In this document: one piece after another, positions 16,458 through 23,693 of the stretch
Numbering within the stretch: the first letter of the stretch is position 1
Layout: every line of letters starts with the position of its first letter
IMG/VR virus record: IMGVR_UViG_3300028840_001533
Location: 1-49,261 of that record
Length of the DNA: 49,261 nucleotides
Source of the DNA: a virus
Reading direction: 5' to 3' (one strand)
The notes under the pieces: model-generated
The model's input: only the letters and a program-made list of their open reading frames with translations
What the model was told of the DNA's origin: nothing
Databases searched by the model: none
Position numbers and translations under genes: made by a program

Positions 16458-17757
16458 TGTATCGCCTCGTTTCCTCTCGCTCATAGATCTCGTTTGGCAC
16501 TTCAATATAGAAGCTAGACGGCATATCCATCATCACCCAATAGCCTAACCCGTCCGTTGCGTGTGTCAATAGCGCCCGGTCATCTTCCGGGTCCGAAATC
16601 TTCATCAGCCCCGTTCCGGGTTCATTCCATTGAACTCTCTGGAAGTCCTCGATGAGGTACTCACAGACATCTGAGATGAGCAGTGGCTTCCACTTGTTAG
16701 CGCCACGAAGCACCTGATTGACACTGTGGATCCTGTCTGGCACACGCGGGTTCTTCGGCGGAACGTAGAATTCAGGCTCGCTCGGATAACCCTCAAACTC
16801 TTTTTCCATAATCTCCAGCAAGCTTTGCCCTCCTGCTGAAGAGGATCCGGCTGAGGCATCAGGGAAAATTCGCAGTCCACCTGAGTGCGTTGGGAACATG
16901 GCGCGGAAGTTACGAACCATCTTCGGGATACTTGCTTTCTTATACTGGGAGACCTCTGAAATAACCACTGGCTGATCCCCGATCACCTGGATTACAGGCC
17001 ACGCCATGAGAAGGTGATTGAAGTCACAGCCAAGACGGATCGGCAATCGAGGATCGTACATCTCCATCGCCTTATCCGGTGGGATAACGTTGACGGTATT
17101 CTTGAAATCTTCGTACGCCGCCGCTTCCACGAATTCAACAAACGCGCCCTCAAGCTCCTGCTTGAGCCAGTAACCACTGTACTTCTCTTCCAGTGATTCA
17201 ATGAAGTAGTCAGGAAGAAACGTGTTGGTCTTCGAGGAGCACTGAGTAAGGTGATACTTTTCGCGTCCATCTCGAACGAAAAGTTTCCACAACCAATTCT
17301 TCCCCCTCGGGGTGGTTGTGACCCACGCTCTTCCTGGCCCCAGCCGGAGTCGGCCTATCATCAGGTCCCAAACCATTTGGGGCATCATCGCGGCCTCGTC
17401 CAACCAAAACCACCCAAGGTTGGGACCGCGTAGTTTGTCAGGGTCGTCGCATGAACGAAACAACAACTCTGTACCATTCTCCAGAGTTGCCGTCATGTCG
17501 GACTTCTTGTAATCCTTCAGAATGCCACACTCTTCCGTCACTTCGAGAAAGGTGTGAATGGTGGCATCCTGAAGCATCCTGTATGTAGGAGCTACCACAG
17601 TGCCTCGCGAGCGACTGGGCATCCGCATTACCTCGACAACACCAGCCCTGGTCTTCCCTGATCCAACCCCTCCTACGAAGGCGCGGAATCGAGCAGGGTT
17701 CTGCCAGAACTCCATCTGAGGATGCGTGCCGCCGTGGTCTATGCGGAACTTAGCCAT
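16435..17757 (-). CDS. terL: Terminase large subunit (packaging ATPase/nuclease)
   Basis: The 440-residue motor protein has Walker A at 29-36 (GGVGSGKT), Walker B ending in D120-E121 (WFWLDEA) and a motif III-like TTTPRGKNW at about 148. The C-terminal RNase H-like nuclease has first acidic residue D245 (LGCDFNH), a second site around FPDASAG and the late DGLGYW. It pumps DNA into the prohead through the portal. The start at 17757 has a GGAGG site seven bases upstream; the longer in-frame version (17916) is implausible because it reads through the preceding gene. The small subunit is separated from it by three surface-protein genes. Confidence 0.93.
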   Translation of the reverse strand: MAKFRIDHGGTHPQMEFWQNPARFRAFVGGVGSGKTRAGVVEVMRMPSRSRGTVVAPTYRMLQDATIHTFLEVTEECGILKDYKKSDMTATLENGTELLFRSCDDPDKLRGPNLGWFWLDEAAMMPQMVWDLMIGRLRLGPGRAWVTTTPRGKNWLWKLFVRDGREKYHLTQCSSKTNTFLPDYFIESLEEKYSGYWLKQELEGAFVEFVEAAAYEDFKNTVNVIPPDKAMEMYDPRLPIRLGCDFNHLLMAWPVIQVIGDQPVVISEVSQYKKASIPKMVRNFRAMFPTHSGGLRIFPDASAGSSSAGGQSLLEIMEKEFEGYPSEPEFYVPPKNPRVPDRIHSVNQVLRGANKWKPLLISDVCEYLIEDFQRVQWNEPGTGLMKISDPEDDRALLTHATDGLGYWVMMDMPSSFYIEVPNEIYEREETRRYNGGLAGL

Positions 17758-18631
17758 AATCCTCCGTCGTCGATCCAAGAGTTGTCGTCGGCCACGCGTC
17801 ATCCAGAGTCCCAATCCAGAAACCGGCAAAAAAGGGATAGTGCGTGGAGAATGCGTAAAAATAACAGAGGAACATTCCTGGCGGGACGTGACCGTAGTTC
17901 TGGAGATCGGTTTCAAACGTCTCCTGTAGAGTGTTCATGGTGGCGTCTGTTTGACACAGAATGTTCGAGACTGTCCCCTTGTTTGTCCTGAAGTTGATTT
18001 CATGCCGCGTCCACCACCAACGATTCTTCGTGTTCGTGCCGGTTTGTGTGTAACCCGGCGACCAAGTTTTCACTGACCCGTCATTGTATCGAACATACTG
18101 TCGGAGCTGATCTGGTGTAGTGTCTGTAATGATGTCTTGGCCGATGTAAGCCTCTCGGAGATCTCCGTTCAGGTCGTAGCTGGCCTTGGTCTGATCGTAA
18201 AGGTTAAACCTTACTGCCCTGTAGTCGATCCCAGGTGAGTACCTTCTGGCAAGACATGCGATACGAAGCCCATCAAGGGTTGGGTCAATCGTCTTAGAGT
18301 TGGGAAGTGTAAAGTCAAACGAAAAGTTTTGTCCACCCGATGCCGTAGCGACCTTCGTGACGCCCGTCGGCGTGAACGAATTGCTATCCGCAAGATTGGA
18401 TGTTCCGAGGGCAAGCCCACTACCAGCACCCCAAGCATCTCCACCATCGACCCATCCAGGAACCGAATCAAGTTGAGCGCCCGAACTTTCGGAGCGAGAG
18501 CTTAGATTGTACGTATACGGGAGCGTGAGGTAAGAGCCGCCACCACCGGCTGGGGGACTGCCAAACGCAGGCCCCCTGCCGGGGTTCAGGATATAGGAAT
18601 CACGAAGCGCCCGTATCCTGTGGCGTGCCAT
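17750..18631 (-). CDS. Virion surface protein, unknown family
   Basis: The 293-residue protein has a basic N-terminus (MARHRIRALRDSYILNPGRG), a Gly/Pro linker and a beta-rich body with many aromatic residues (NRWWWTRHEINF; FFAGFWIGTLDD), the composition of lectin-like or LamG-like jelly rolls. It overlaps the terminase start by eight bases and begins by TAATG overlap with the previous gene. The three genes between the terminase subunits share short basic N-termini or Ser/Thr-rich bodies and may decorate the head or tail. The function is unknown. Confidence 0.55.
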   Translation of the reverse strand: MARHRIRALRDSYILNPGRGPAFGSPPAGGGGSYLTLPYTYNLSSRSESSGAQLDSVPGWVDGGDAWGAGSGLALGTSNLADSNSFTPTGVTKVATASGGQNFSFDFTLPNSKTIDPTLDGLRIACLARRYSPGIDYRAVRFNLYDQTKASYDLNGDLREAYIGQDIITDTTPDQLRQYVRYNDGSVKTWSPGYTQTGTNTKNRWWWTRHEINFRTNKGTVSNILCQTDATMNTLQETFETDLQNYGHVPPGMFLCYFYAFSTHYPFFAGFWIGTLDDAWPTTTLGSTTEDYG

Positions 18632-19491
18632 TAGACGAAGGTCCAGTTGGTGTTGCCGGTCCCGTCCTCACAATCGTCGGTAGCATCGACCGCGTTCGTT
18701 GCGTTGGAATCGGTAACGTCGATGTACTGCACGTCCATGCTCTCCGGGTTGACGAAGTTCCACGCGGTGGCCGGGGTTGCGCTGACCAGCACCACGTCGT
18801 CGTCGGCAGTGCCGTCCCAGTCTCCCGTCGTGTAGGCGTCGAGCGTGAAGTTCGCCGACTCCTTGAACGTAGCTGTCTTCCCCGCTGTGAGTAGGAGCCG
18901 TGCCAGTTGCAGCGCAGCTGTGGTGGTGAAGTTCCCCTGCGCCGTCACCGTTCCAGGAATGGCGACGGAGGACGTGAACGTGCTGTTGCCGCTCAGCGTA
19001 ATGTCGCCGGTCCACGCCGCGAGCGCCGTAGCGTGTAGCGCGGTAACCGTGAAGTTGCCGCCACACACAATGTCGCCCGTCAGCAGCACGACCGCGTCAT
19101 CCGAGTGATCGATGGCCACGTTGCCAGTTGCCGTCAGCTGCTTGCTGTTCATGTTGAACGCGTTGGTCTGCTGACCTTCGTCAGCGTTCAGCGTGAAGTT
19201 GGCGCACGTCTTCGGAACCGTGAGCTTCAGCCCGTAGCTGTGGTCGCCGTCAATAACAACGTTGGTGTCATCTTGTGGGATTCCCGCTCCCCCGGTTCCA
19301 CCAGTGCTAGTAGACCAGTTGTCCGCGTTGTCCCAGTTCGTGGATACCGCACCCACCCAGTAGACGGTAGCTGCGGACGCCGCTACGTCGATGGTCGTGC
19401 CCCGCCGTGCCATGGCACGCCGAAGCAGAAACAGGCGTCGGGCTGCTGCGGTTTTGTACTTATGCAGCTTCGAGTAGCCGAAACGTGACAT
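18631..19491 (-). CDS. Beta-helix-like surface protein
   Basis: After a basic N-terminus (MSRFGYSKLHKYKTAAARRL) the 286-residue protein has a WVGAVSTNWDNADNWST motif and a P-DDTNVVIDG strand, then short Thr/Ser/Ala-rich strands of regular length (LTATGNVAID; ITLSGNSTFTSS; VTAQGNFTTTAAL). The W-x-G...NW...NW opening is typical of passenger-like beta-helices in bacterial surface proteins. It is therefore likely a right-handed beta-helix on the virion surface. It has a GGGAGGTGACAT ribosome site. The role is inferred from fold style only. Confidence 0.6.
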   Translation of the reverse strand: MSRFGYSKLHKYKTAAARRLFLLRRAMARRGTTIDVAASAATVYWVGAVSTNWDNADNWSTSTGGTGGAGIPQDDTNVVIDGDHSYGLKLTVPKTCANFTLNADEGQQTNAFNMNSKQLTATGNVAIDHSDDAVVLLTGDIVCGGNFTVTALHATALAAWTGDITLSGNSTFTSSVAIPGTVTAQGNFTTTAALQLARLLLTAGKTATFKESANFTLDAYTTGDWDGTADDDVVLVSATPATAWNFVNPESMDVQYIDVTDSNATNAVDATDDCEDGTGNTNWTFV

Positions 19492-19504
19492 ATGTCACCT
19501 CCCG

Positions 19505-19822
19505 CTACACGGTGTGCACTTCGTATGACAGCGCCGCGTCGGCCTCGTTGGTGTCCGAGTTCACCCGGAAGAGCGGAGCACGGATCGGGGGGTTGATCTG
19601 GTGGATCGCTCCACCGGAGACGTAGGTCAACTCGATGGCTGTGCCTGCCTCGTCGGTGATCGGATCCCAGGTCGTTCCTCCGTCCGGGCTGTACTCCAGG
19701 CTGTACGTGGTGCCGTCACCGCCAGCGCCCAGGTAAACGGCGACGATCATGCCGCCTCCGACTGCGTCGCCAGAGGTCGGGATCTGTGCGCCAACCGCAA
19801 TACTGTTGGTAATCGTGGCCAT
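19505..19822 (-). CDS. Small decoration-like protein
   Basis: This is a 105-residue beta-rich protein without Cys or a TM segment. The middle reads YSLEYSPDGGTTWDPITDEA, an Asp-box-like turn, and the end reads APLFRVNSDTNEADAALSYE. Such a pattern is usual in phage head decoration or tail-tip accessory beta-sandwiches. A very strong site (AAGGAGG) precedes the ATG, suggesting high expression. It is the first gene after the noncoding locus on the minus strand. Confidence 0.55.
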   Translation of the reverse strand: MATITNSIAVGAQIPTSGDAVGGGMIVAVYLGAGGDGTTYSLEYSPDGGTTWDPITDEAGTAIELTYVSGGAIHQINPPIRAPLFRVNSDTNEADAALSYEVHTV

Positions 19823-19915
19823 CGTTTTCCTCCTTGTGGTTCGTTAATAATCGGGGCCTAGATCACTGTAACATGGGTTTTCGGAAGTGGTTGGTAAATA
19901 AGAGTATTCGTGAAA

Positions 19916-19944
19916 TTGGGCCGCATAGAAGGGGGGCCTATATG
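19916..19944 (+). promoter_or_regulatory. Promoter-like sequence into the noncoding locus
   Basis: TTGGGC and TATATG are 17 bases apart on the plus strand. The sequence in front of the -10 (GAAGGGGGGCC) closely matches that in front of the strong promoter at 24326-24354 (GAAGGGAGGGCC). Transcription would run through the iterated locus and then antisense to the small terminase. The -35 is weak, so activity is uncertain. Confidence 0.4.
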
Positions 19945-20040
19945 CGTTTCGAGCAACGCAGACGCAACGCCGCACCCCCCTCCCCCTCCCCCGCCCGTGG
20001 GGGCCTCGATCTCAGGGCCTCGGCTCCAGTTGAGACTGGC

Positions 20041-20367
20041 CATGTGTTCCATTCGCGCAACTCCTTTGTTCCCTTGCACTTGGGGGCCACGAGCACGGTG
20101 AGACGGAACACATGGGCCAACCCTTGTGTTCCAGGTAAGGGGGCCTCTAAGTGCCTTGTCTCACAGTAGGTTAGGAAAGTGAGCGGCTCAAGTGGAACAG
20201 GTGGAACAGATCCACGACCCAAGTCCAGTGCGTGCACTGGGGTTGACCCCCCCCTTACATATGTTCCACTTGTTCCGCCGATGGAGAGAATCAAGGGGCA
20301 AACCCCCCAGTTCCAAGTACTTAGCTCCCCGTTCCCCTGGAACACAAGCCCTTCCCCTTATGTTCCA
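20041..20367. repeat. Iterated GTTCC/GGAAC boxes with nested inverted repeats
   Basis: GTTCC occurs at 20046, 20068, 20128, 20263, 20272, 20310, 20331 and 20362; GGAAC at 20105, 20194, 20203 and 20339. Strong pairs are 20105-20112 with 20125-20132 (8 bp), 20194-20208 with 20262-20276 (15 positions, one G-T pair) and 20338-20344 with 20361-20367 (7 bp). Inside the second lies a perfect 7-bp hairpin (20225-20231 with 20234-20240). The boxes could be binding sites for the small terminase or another phage protein, or parts of a folded RNA. Confidence 0.75.
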
Positions 20368-20381
20368 TCTGTGCAAGCCCT

Positions 20382-20810
20382 TTATTTTCGGGGCTTTGCA
20401 TCCGGCACCAGATTGACCTCGATGACGGAATCGGCCACCAGGGCGACCTCGTGCCGCTCCCGGTACCGCTCCGGGCGGTGGGCTTTGAGTACTCGGTCGA
20501 TGGCCTGGATGTCGCCGTCGAGCGCTTTCTCAACTAGCACTTGCTCCACATCGTCCACAGATTGCATGACGGCCTGATCCCAGGCCTCGCGGAACTCGGC
20601 GTTCCGGTCCCGTTCGGCGAGCACCCGTTTCCTGGTGAGGCCTGCCCTGCGGGCGGCGGTCCCGACGACCGGCGTCCTCATCAGTTCTTTGAGGAACAGC
20701 GCCCTCCGATCCAGGGCGATGCCTGACCCTTTGACGCCTTTGGCCAGCGCCTTTTCTCCTTGGTCGAGCGCCCTGGCCAGTGCGGACTGTTGTCGCTTCT
20801 CGTCACTCAT
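20382..20810 (-). CDS. terS: Terminase small subunit (DNA recognition)
   Basis: The 142-residue protein has an N-terminal helix, an HTH-like segment (about 45-70, TPVVGTAARRAGLTRKRVLA) and an acidic oligomerisation helix (FREAWDQAVMQSVDDVEQVL). It then carries DGDIQAIDRVLKAHRPERYRER, a stretch very typical of phage small terminases. It selects viral DNA for packaging and delivers it to TerL. It is the first gene of the minus-strand late operon and ends beside the GTTCC locus, a plausible binding site. The ATG has a GGGGG-type site. The name rests on pattern recognition and operon position. Confidence 0.8.
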   Translation of the reverse strand: MSDEKRQQSALARALDQGEKALAKGVKGSGIALDRRALFLKELMRTPVVGTAARRAGLTRKRVLAERDRNAEFREAWDQAVMQSVDDVEQVLVEKALDGDIQAIDRVLKAHRPERYRERHEVALVADSVIEVNLVPDAKPRK

Positions 20811-20849
20811 CGCAGCCCCCTCTCTCCAATTTTTTTTCTCACGTCCTAA

Positions 20850-20878
20850 ATACTAGCACGCGCTGGCATTTACGGCGT
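20850..20878 (-). promoter_or_regulatory. Putative late promoter for the minus-strand operon
   Basis: The minus strand reads TGCTAGTAT, an extended -10 (TG-N-TAGTAT), about 40 bases before the small-terminase ATG. The -35 at 17 bases (ACGCCG) is poor, which would fit a promoter needing an activator. The perfect palindrome TACAGCTGTA (20881-20890) is immediately upstream. Confidence 0.4.
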
Positions 20879-20891
20879 GTTACAGCTGTAG

Positions 20892-20928
20892 CGCAAATGT
20901 AAAAGTTCGGATCCGTCAGACATTTGCG
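20892..20928. promoter_or_regulatory. Operator-like inverted repeat between the divergent arms
   Basis: CGCAAATGT (20892-20900) and ACATTTGCG (20920-20928) form a perfect 9-bp inverted repeat with a 19-base spacer. It ends two bases before the -35 of the plus-strand promoter and lies just behind the minus-strand promoter. A dimeric repressor or activator bound here could switch between early and late transcription. Confidence 0.5.
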
Positions 20929-20929
20929 G

Positions 20930-20958
20930 TTGACGGAAACCCAATAAAGACTTACCTT
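20930..20958 (+). promoter_or_regulatory. Early promoter of the plus-strand arm
   Basis: TTGACG (20930-20935) and TACCTT (20953-20958) are separated by 17 bases. Transcription would start near 20965, which is one reason for preferring the antirestriction start at 21026 over the in-frame ATG at 20966. Confidence 0.55.
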
Positions 20959-21025
20959 GTAGCTCATGACGACGAACCATCAACCGGCTGAAACAGCCCA
21001 AATCACTGATGGGAAAGGGGTTATC

Positions 21026-21901
21026 ATGGCGAACAAGTTCCACACAGAGGCAGCGCAACAGGCGGCGGACGAGATCCTGAAGGCCTTCCAGGATCCAGAC
21101 TCGTTGCCGGAGAAGCTCGGCAACGTCGTGCTCCACTCCGGTGGCGCACACAGCGCCCGCTACAGCTTCGGCAACCAGTTCCTGGTATTCATTCGAGGCT
21201 ACAGCGACGCCGCTGGGTACAAGCAGTGGCTCAAGTACGGTCGGCAGGTCCGCAAGGGTGAGAAGGCCTTTCCGATCCTGGCCCCGGTGAAGCGCACGTT
21301 CACCGACCGGGACGACGAGGGCAACGAGACCAAGCGCTCGTTCATCGCCGGGTGGAAAGACGTGAAGGTCTTCGGCCTGGAACAGACCGACATCGTGGAC
21401 GAGGAGAAGTGGGAGAAGTTCCAGGGCCTCGACGCCGAAGCCCGTGAGACCGTCGCCAAGGTCGAGTCCTCGCCCTTCGCCGAGGTGGCCCACAGCTGGG
21501 GCCTCGCCTGGACGGCCAACGGTCGGCTCATCGACATCGGCGCTGCGGGCTGCTACACACATGGCAAGGGCATCGAGTTGGCCGTGGCCAATCTCTCCAC
21601 CGCTGCCCACGAACTCGTCCACGCCGCCGACGACAAGCTCGGCACCATCACAAAGCGCTACGGCCAGCAGCCCGACAACGAGCTTGTGGCCGAGCTTGGC
21701 GGGGCCATCTGCCTGTGGGCCATGGGCCTGAAGGCGGACGCCGACCTGGGTGGGTGCTGGGAGTACATCAGCGGCTACGAGAAGGGCGACACACTCGCCG
21801 CTGCTAACAAGCTCCTCAATCGGACCCTCGCCGCCGTGGCCGCAATCCTCGCTTGCCTCGACGGCGACGCGCCCCCCTGGGCCGCTGAAGAAGCGGCCTA
21901 G
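21026..21901 (+). CDS. ArdC-like antirestriction/zincin protein
   Basis: The 291-residue protein combines an N-terminal region with the ArdC-type phrase WLKYGRQVRKGEKAFPILAP (about 69-88) and a C-terminal zincin with HELVHA (H195, E196, H199) and a downstream acidic site (ELVAELGG, about E223). ArdC proteins bind single-stranded DNA and protect entering DNA from host restriction; related domains are also seen as metallopeptidases. As the first early gene it would be expressed at once after entry. The start at 21026 has an AAAGGGG site. The in-frame ATG at 20966 lies at the predicted transcript start and has no ribosome site. Confidence 0.8.
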   Translation: MANKFHTEAAQQAADEILKAFQDPDSLPEKLGNVVLHSGGAHSARYSFGNQFLVFIRGYSDAAGYKQWLKYGRQVRKGEKAFPILAPVKRTFTDRDDEGNETKRSFIAGWKDVKVFGLEQTDIVDEEKWEKFQGLDAEARETVAKVESSPFAEVAHSWGLAWTANGRLIDIGAAGCYTHGKGIELAVANLSTAAHELVHAADDKLGTITKRYGQQPDNELVAELGGAICLWAMGLKADADLGGCWEYISGYEKGDTLAAANKLLNRTLAAVAAILACLDGDAPPWAAEEAA

Positions 21902-21986
21902 CCTCGGACCCCGCAGCGGCCCCCCTCCGCAAGGACGGGGGCCGGTGCGCGGCCTGGAGCCGTAGCTAACACCCTAGGAGGCCATC
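21902..21986 (+). ncRNA. Intergenic structured element, copy 1
   Basis: The element fills the whole gap between two genes. A conserved head (CGGACCCCGCAG) is followed by a hairpin in which CGCA pairs with TGCG, then a G-G mismatch, then CGGCCCCC pairs with GGGGGCCG. A second hairpin (CGGC-CTGGA-GCCG) leads to TAGCTAAC and the SD site. Copy 2 has the same plan with a different inner stem. Confidence 0.6.
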
Positions 21987-22595
21987 ATGGCAGACATCAG
22001 CATCCACAACGTGACGGAGGTCAAAGCGGAGAAGATCCGGGAGCTTTCGTTCCCCTGTGAGACCCAGGTCCTTGTAATCCACAGCGACAGCGGCAAGGAC
22101 GAGGTCACGCTCTTCTCGAAGCGCGGAACAACCCTTCCGCGATTCTACGACGAGGACGACATGGACCGGGCCAAGTCGAACACCGCCATGAACGAGACAC
22201 TACGCAACACCATCGACTTCGAGCACAGTGCCAGGGGCCAGATCACCGGCCACGTCCAGGCCCTCTACGACGACCTGGACGACTGGGCACCGGGTCCCGA
22301 CGACTCCAAGCGCCTGATGTCCGACGCCCTGGAAGCGTGGTTGGACCTCGCCAACGGTACAACCGTTGCTGAGGCCGTCCACCGGGCCCAGGCCCACCGG
22401 GCGAATCTCCGCGCCGTGGCCCACGAGTGGGAGCAGTGGGAGGACGCCAATCAGGCCGAGTTGGCCATCTGCCACGCCCTGACCCAAGCGTTCTACCTGT
22501 GGACCTACCGGGCGACCAATCCCCGGTTCTTTAACGCCTTCGCCGCCGCCCTTCACGGCCTCGGCTGGGGCCAGGGCCTGCTGGCCAGCCGGTAG
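21987..22595 (+). CDS. Hypothetical early protein
   Basis: The 202-residue protein has a beta-rich N-terminal third (REL-FPCETQVLVIHSDSGKDEVTLF) and a helical, Trp/Ala-rich remainder (AVHRAQAHRANLRAVAHEWE). No TM segment or known motif was seen. It is preceded by an AGGAGG site and bounded on both sides by copies of the intergenic element. Codon use is strongly GC-biased at third positions, like its neighbours. The function is unknown; early position after an antirestriction gene suggests host takeover. Confidence 0.7.
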   Translation: MADISIHNVTEVKAEKIRELSFPCETQVLVIHSDSGKDEVTLFSKRGTTLPRFYDEDDMDRAKSNTAMNETLRNTIDFEHSARGQITGHVQALYDDLDDWAPGPDDSKRLMSDALEAWLDLANGTTVAEAVHRAQAHRANLRAVAHEWEQWEDANQAELAICHALTQAFYLWTYRATNPRFFNAFAAALHGLGWGQGLLASR

Positions 22596-22675
22596 CACCG
22601 GACCCCGCAGAGGTGGCCCCCCGCTGGGCCACCTGTGCGCGGCCTGGAGCCGTAGCTAACCCTGGGAGGAACGAC
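22596..22675 (+). ncRNA. Intergenic structured element, copy 2
   Basis: The head CGGACCCCGCAG and the tail beginning TGCGCGGCCTGGAGCCG are shared exactly with copy 1, with 25 identical bases in the tail. The inner stem differs: AGGTGGCCC pairs with GGGCCACCT over nine bases. The outer CGCA/TGCG pairing and the G-G mismatch are kept. Pairing is preserved where sequence is not. Confidence 0.6.
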
Positions 22676-23122
22676 ATGAGTACATTGACCAAGTTCAAGG
22701 AGATGGACGGAGACGACCGTGAGACGATCCTGCGCTTTAGCCCGCTGACCAGCTGGCCCCGGTGGCGCAAAGAGACAGCTGACCGGATTCGCCGCGAGCG
22801 TAACAAGTTCCGGGATGTCGTGGCCAAGATCCGCGAGGAGCGGCCCGACTACGATCCCGGCCCCGACTTCGCCAAGTTCGTCCGCGAGCATTGCCGGGAG
22901 TTCCTGAAGAACACGCCGCCGAAGCCGACCCGCGCCAACATCTGGGCCGCAATGAAGTCCCACGCCCGCGCCGCTGGGATGGCCTCGTCCAGGATGGGTG
23001 AGTGGGACACCGAGTACTACAGCGCCTGCGGCCACGACGACTACCTTGCCGAGGTCGCCTGGGATCATCGCGTGTCGGCCATCGCCTGCGGTCGCGACTG
23101 GTGCCGCCTGACGCACCGCTGA
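22676..23122 (+). CDS. Hypothetical early protein, helical and basic
   Basis: This is a 148-residue protein with a basic helix-rich middle (RWRKETADRIRRERNKFRDV) and three Cys near the C-terminus (YYSACGHDD...AIACGRDWC). The Cys/His content could bind a metal, but no standard spacing is present. The start at 22676 has a GGGAGGA site. It sits in the cassette of genes separated by structured intergenic elements. Confidence 0.65.
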   Translation: MSTLTKFKEMDGDDRETILRFSPLTSWPRWRKETADRIRRERNKFRDVVAKIREERPDYDPGPDFAKFVREHCREFLKNTPPKPTRANIWAAMKSHARAAGMASSRMGEWDTEYYSACGHDDYLAEVAWDHRVSAIACGRDWCRLTHR

Positions 23123-23208
23123 GGCCTTCGGACTTCGCCCCTAGGGCCAGGGTACCCCTGGCCCCTGGGGCGCAGCCTGCGGGCAATCTGAGCGCATTGG
23201 AGTACATC
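23123..23208 (+). ncRNA. Intergenic structured element, copy 3
   Basis: After a CGGACTTCGCC head, CGCCCC pairs with GGGGCG and, past a small internal loop, GGGCCAGGG pairs with CCCTGGCCC around a 3-base loop. The tail GCGCAGCCTG-(C)-GGGCAATCTGAGC is shared with copy 4. It ends in the SD region of the next gene. Confidence 0.6.
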
Positions 23209-23607
23209 ATGATCAAAGCCAAGCGGTTCGTTCCATACTCGGTCCTCTCGTCCACGCTGTGGGCCATGGATCGGGCGATCCCTCACGCCTCAATCATCGG
23301 CCTGAGTGAGCGCGGCGTGAAGTTTGCGAGGGCCATGCGTGACACCTTGGAGGAGTACTGGGAGACCGAGACCCCGGAGCGGGTCGTCATGGATGACCAG
23401 GACAGCAGGAACTGGGCCTCTAGCCACTCTCCGCTCTCACGCGGCGCGTCCGTCTCAGGCCTGTACCTCGGCCTGACCGGCCCTGACGCGGCCCAACTCA
23501 AGCGCCTCGTCCACCTCGTCCGCAAGAGCAACCTCTACTCGGACTCCCGGCATCACAACTCGATGCTCGCCGCCGAGCAGTGGTTCGACCTTCTGATCAG
23601 CGTCTGA
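23209..23607 (+). CDS. Hypothetical early protein
   Basis: The 132-residue protein reads ASIIGLSERGVKFARAMRDT in its first half and DAAQLKRLVHLVRKSNLYSD in the second, with no recognised motif. It begins at 23209 behind TTGGAG; the longer ORF in this frame would read through the intergenic element. It lies between copies 3 and 4 of that element. Confidence 0.65.
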   Translation: MIKAKRFVPYSVLSSTLWAMDRAIPHASIIGLSERGVKFARAMRDTLEEYWETETPERVVMDDQDSRNWASSHSPLSRGASVSGLYLGLTGPDAAQLKRLVHLVRKSNLYSDSRHHNSMLAAEQWFDLLISV

Positions 23608-23693
23608 GGCCTCGGACTCCGCCGCTAGGGGGTAGGGTAGCCTGCCCCCCGGCGGCGCAGCCTGAGGGCAATCTGAGCGCAAAGGAGGTCATC
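23608..23693 (+). ncRNA. Intergenic structured element, copy 4
   Basis: The stem has CCGCCG paired with CGGCGG, then GGGGGTAGG paired with CCTGCCCCC (one G-T pair) around a 4-base loop. The helix lengths equal those of copy 3, but most bases differ. The tail is nearly identical to copy 3 and ends in AAAGGAGG. Confidence 0.6.

Larger units (their letters stand above)
19823..20381. other. Noncoding locus between small terminase and surface genes
   Basis: No convincing gene lies in these 559 bases. The ORFs of 60-135 codons found in all frames are low-complexity shadows. The left part has a promoter-like pair (19916-19944) and a C-rich run; from 20041 to 20366 there are twelve GTTCC/GGAAC boxes in nested inverted repeats. 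The position next to the small terminase makes a packaging (pac or cos) signal the first hypothesis; a structured noncoding RNA or a replication origin are alternatives. Confidence 0.7.

Noticed and set aside
20371-20400. Terminator at the end of the small-terminase gene
   Set aside because: An imperfect GCAAGCCC/GGGCTTTGC pairing overlaps the stop codon but has a bulge and no U-run on either strand.
19834-20577. Several ORFs of 60-135 codons in the box locus, both strands
   Set aside because: They contain repeated peptides that merely translate the GTTCC/GGAAC boxes and poly-C runs; no SD-start combination is convincing.
20870-21622. 250-codon minus-strand ORF antisense to the ArdC-like gene
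   Set aside because: It is the mirror of a strongly GC3-biased gene; it covers the divergent promoters and has no motif.
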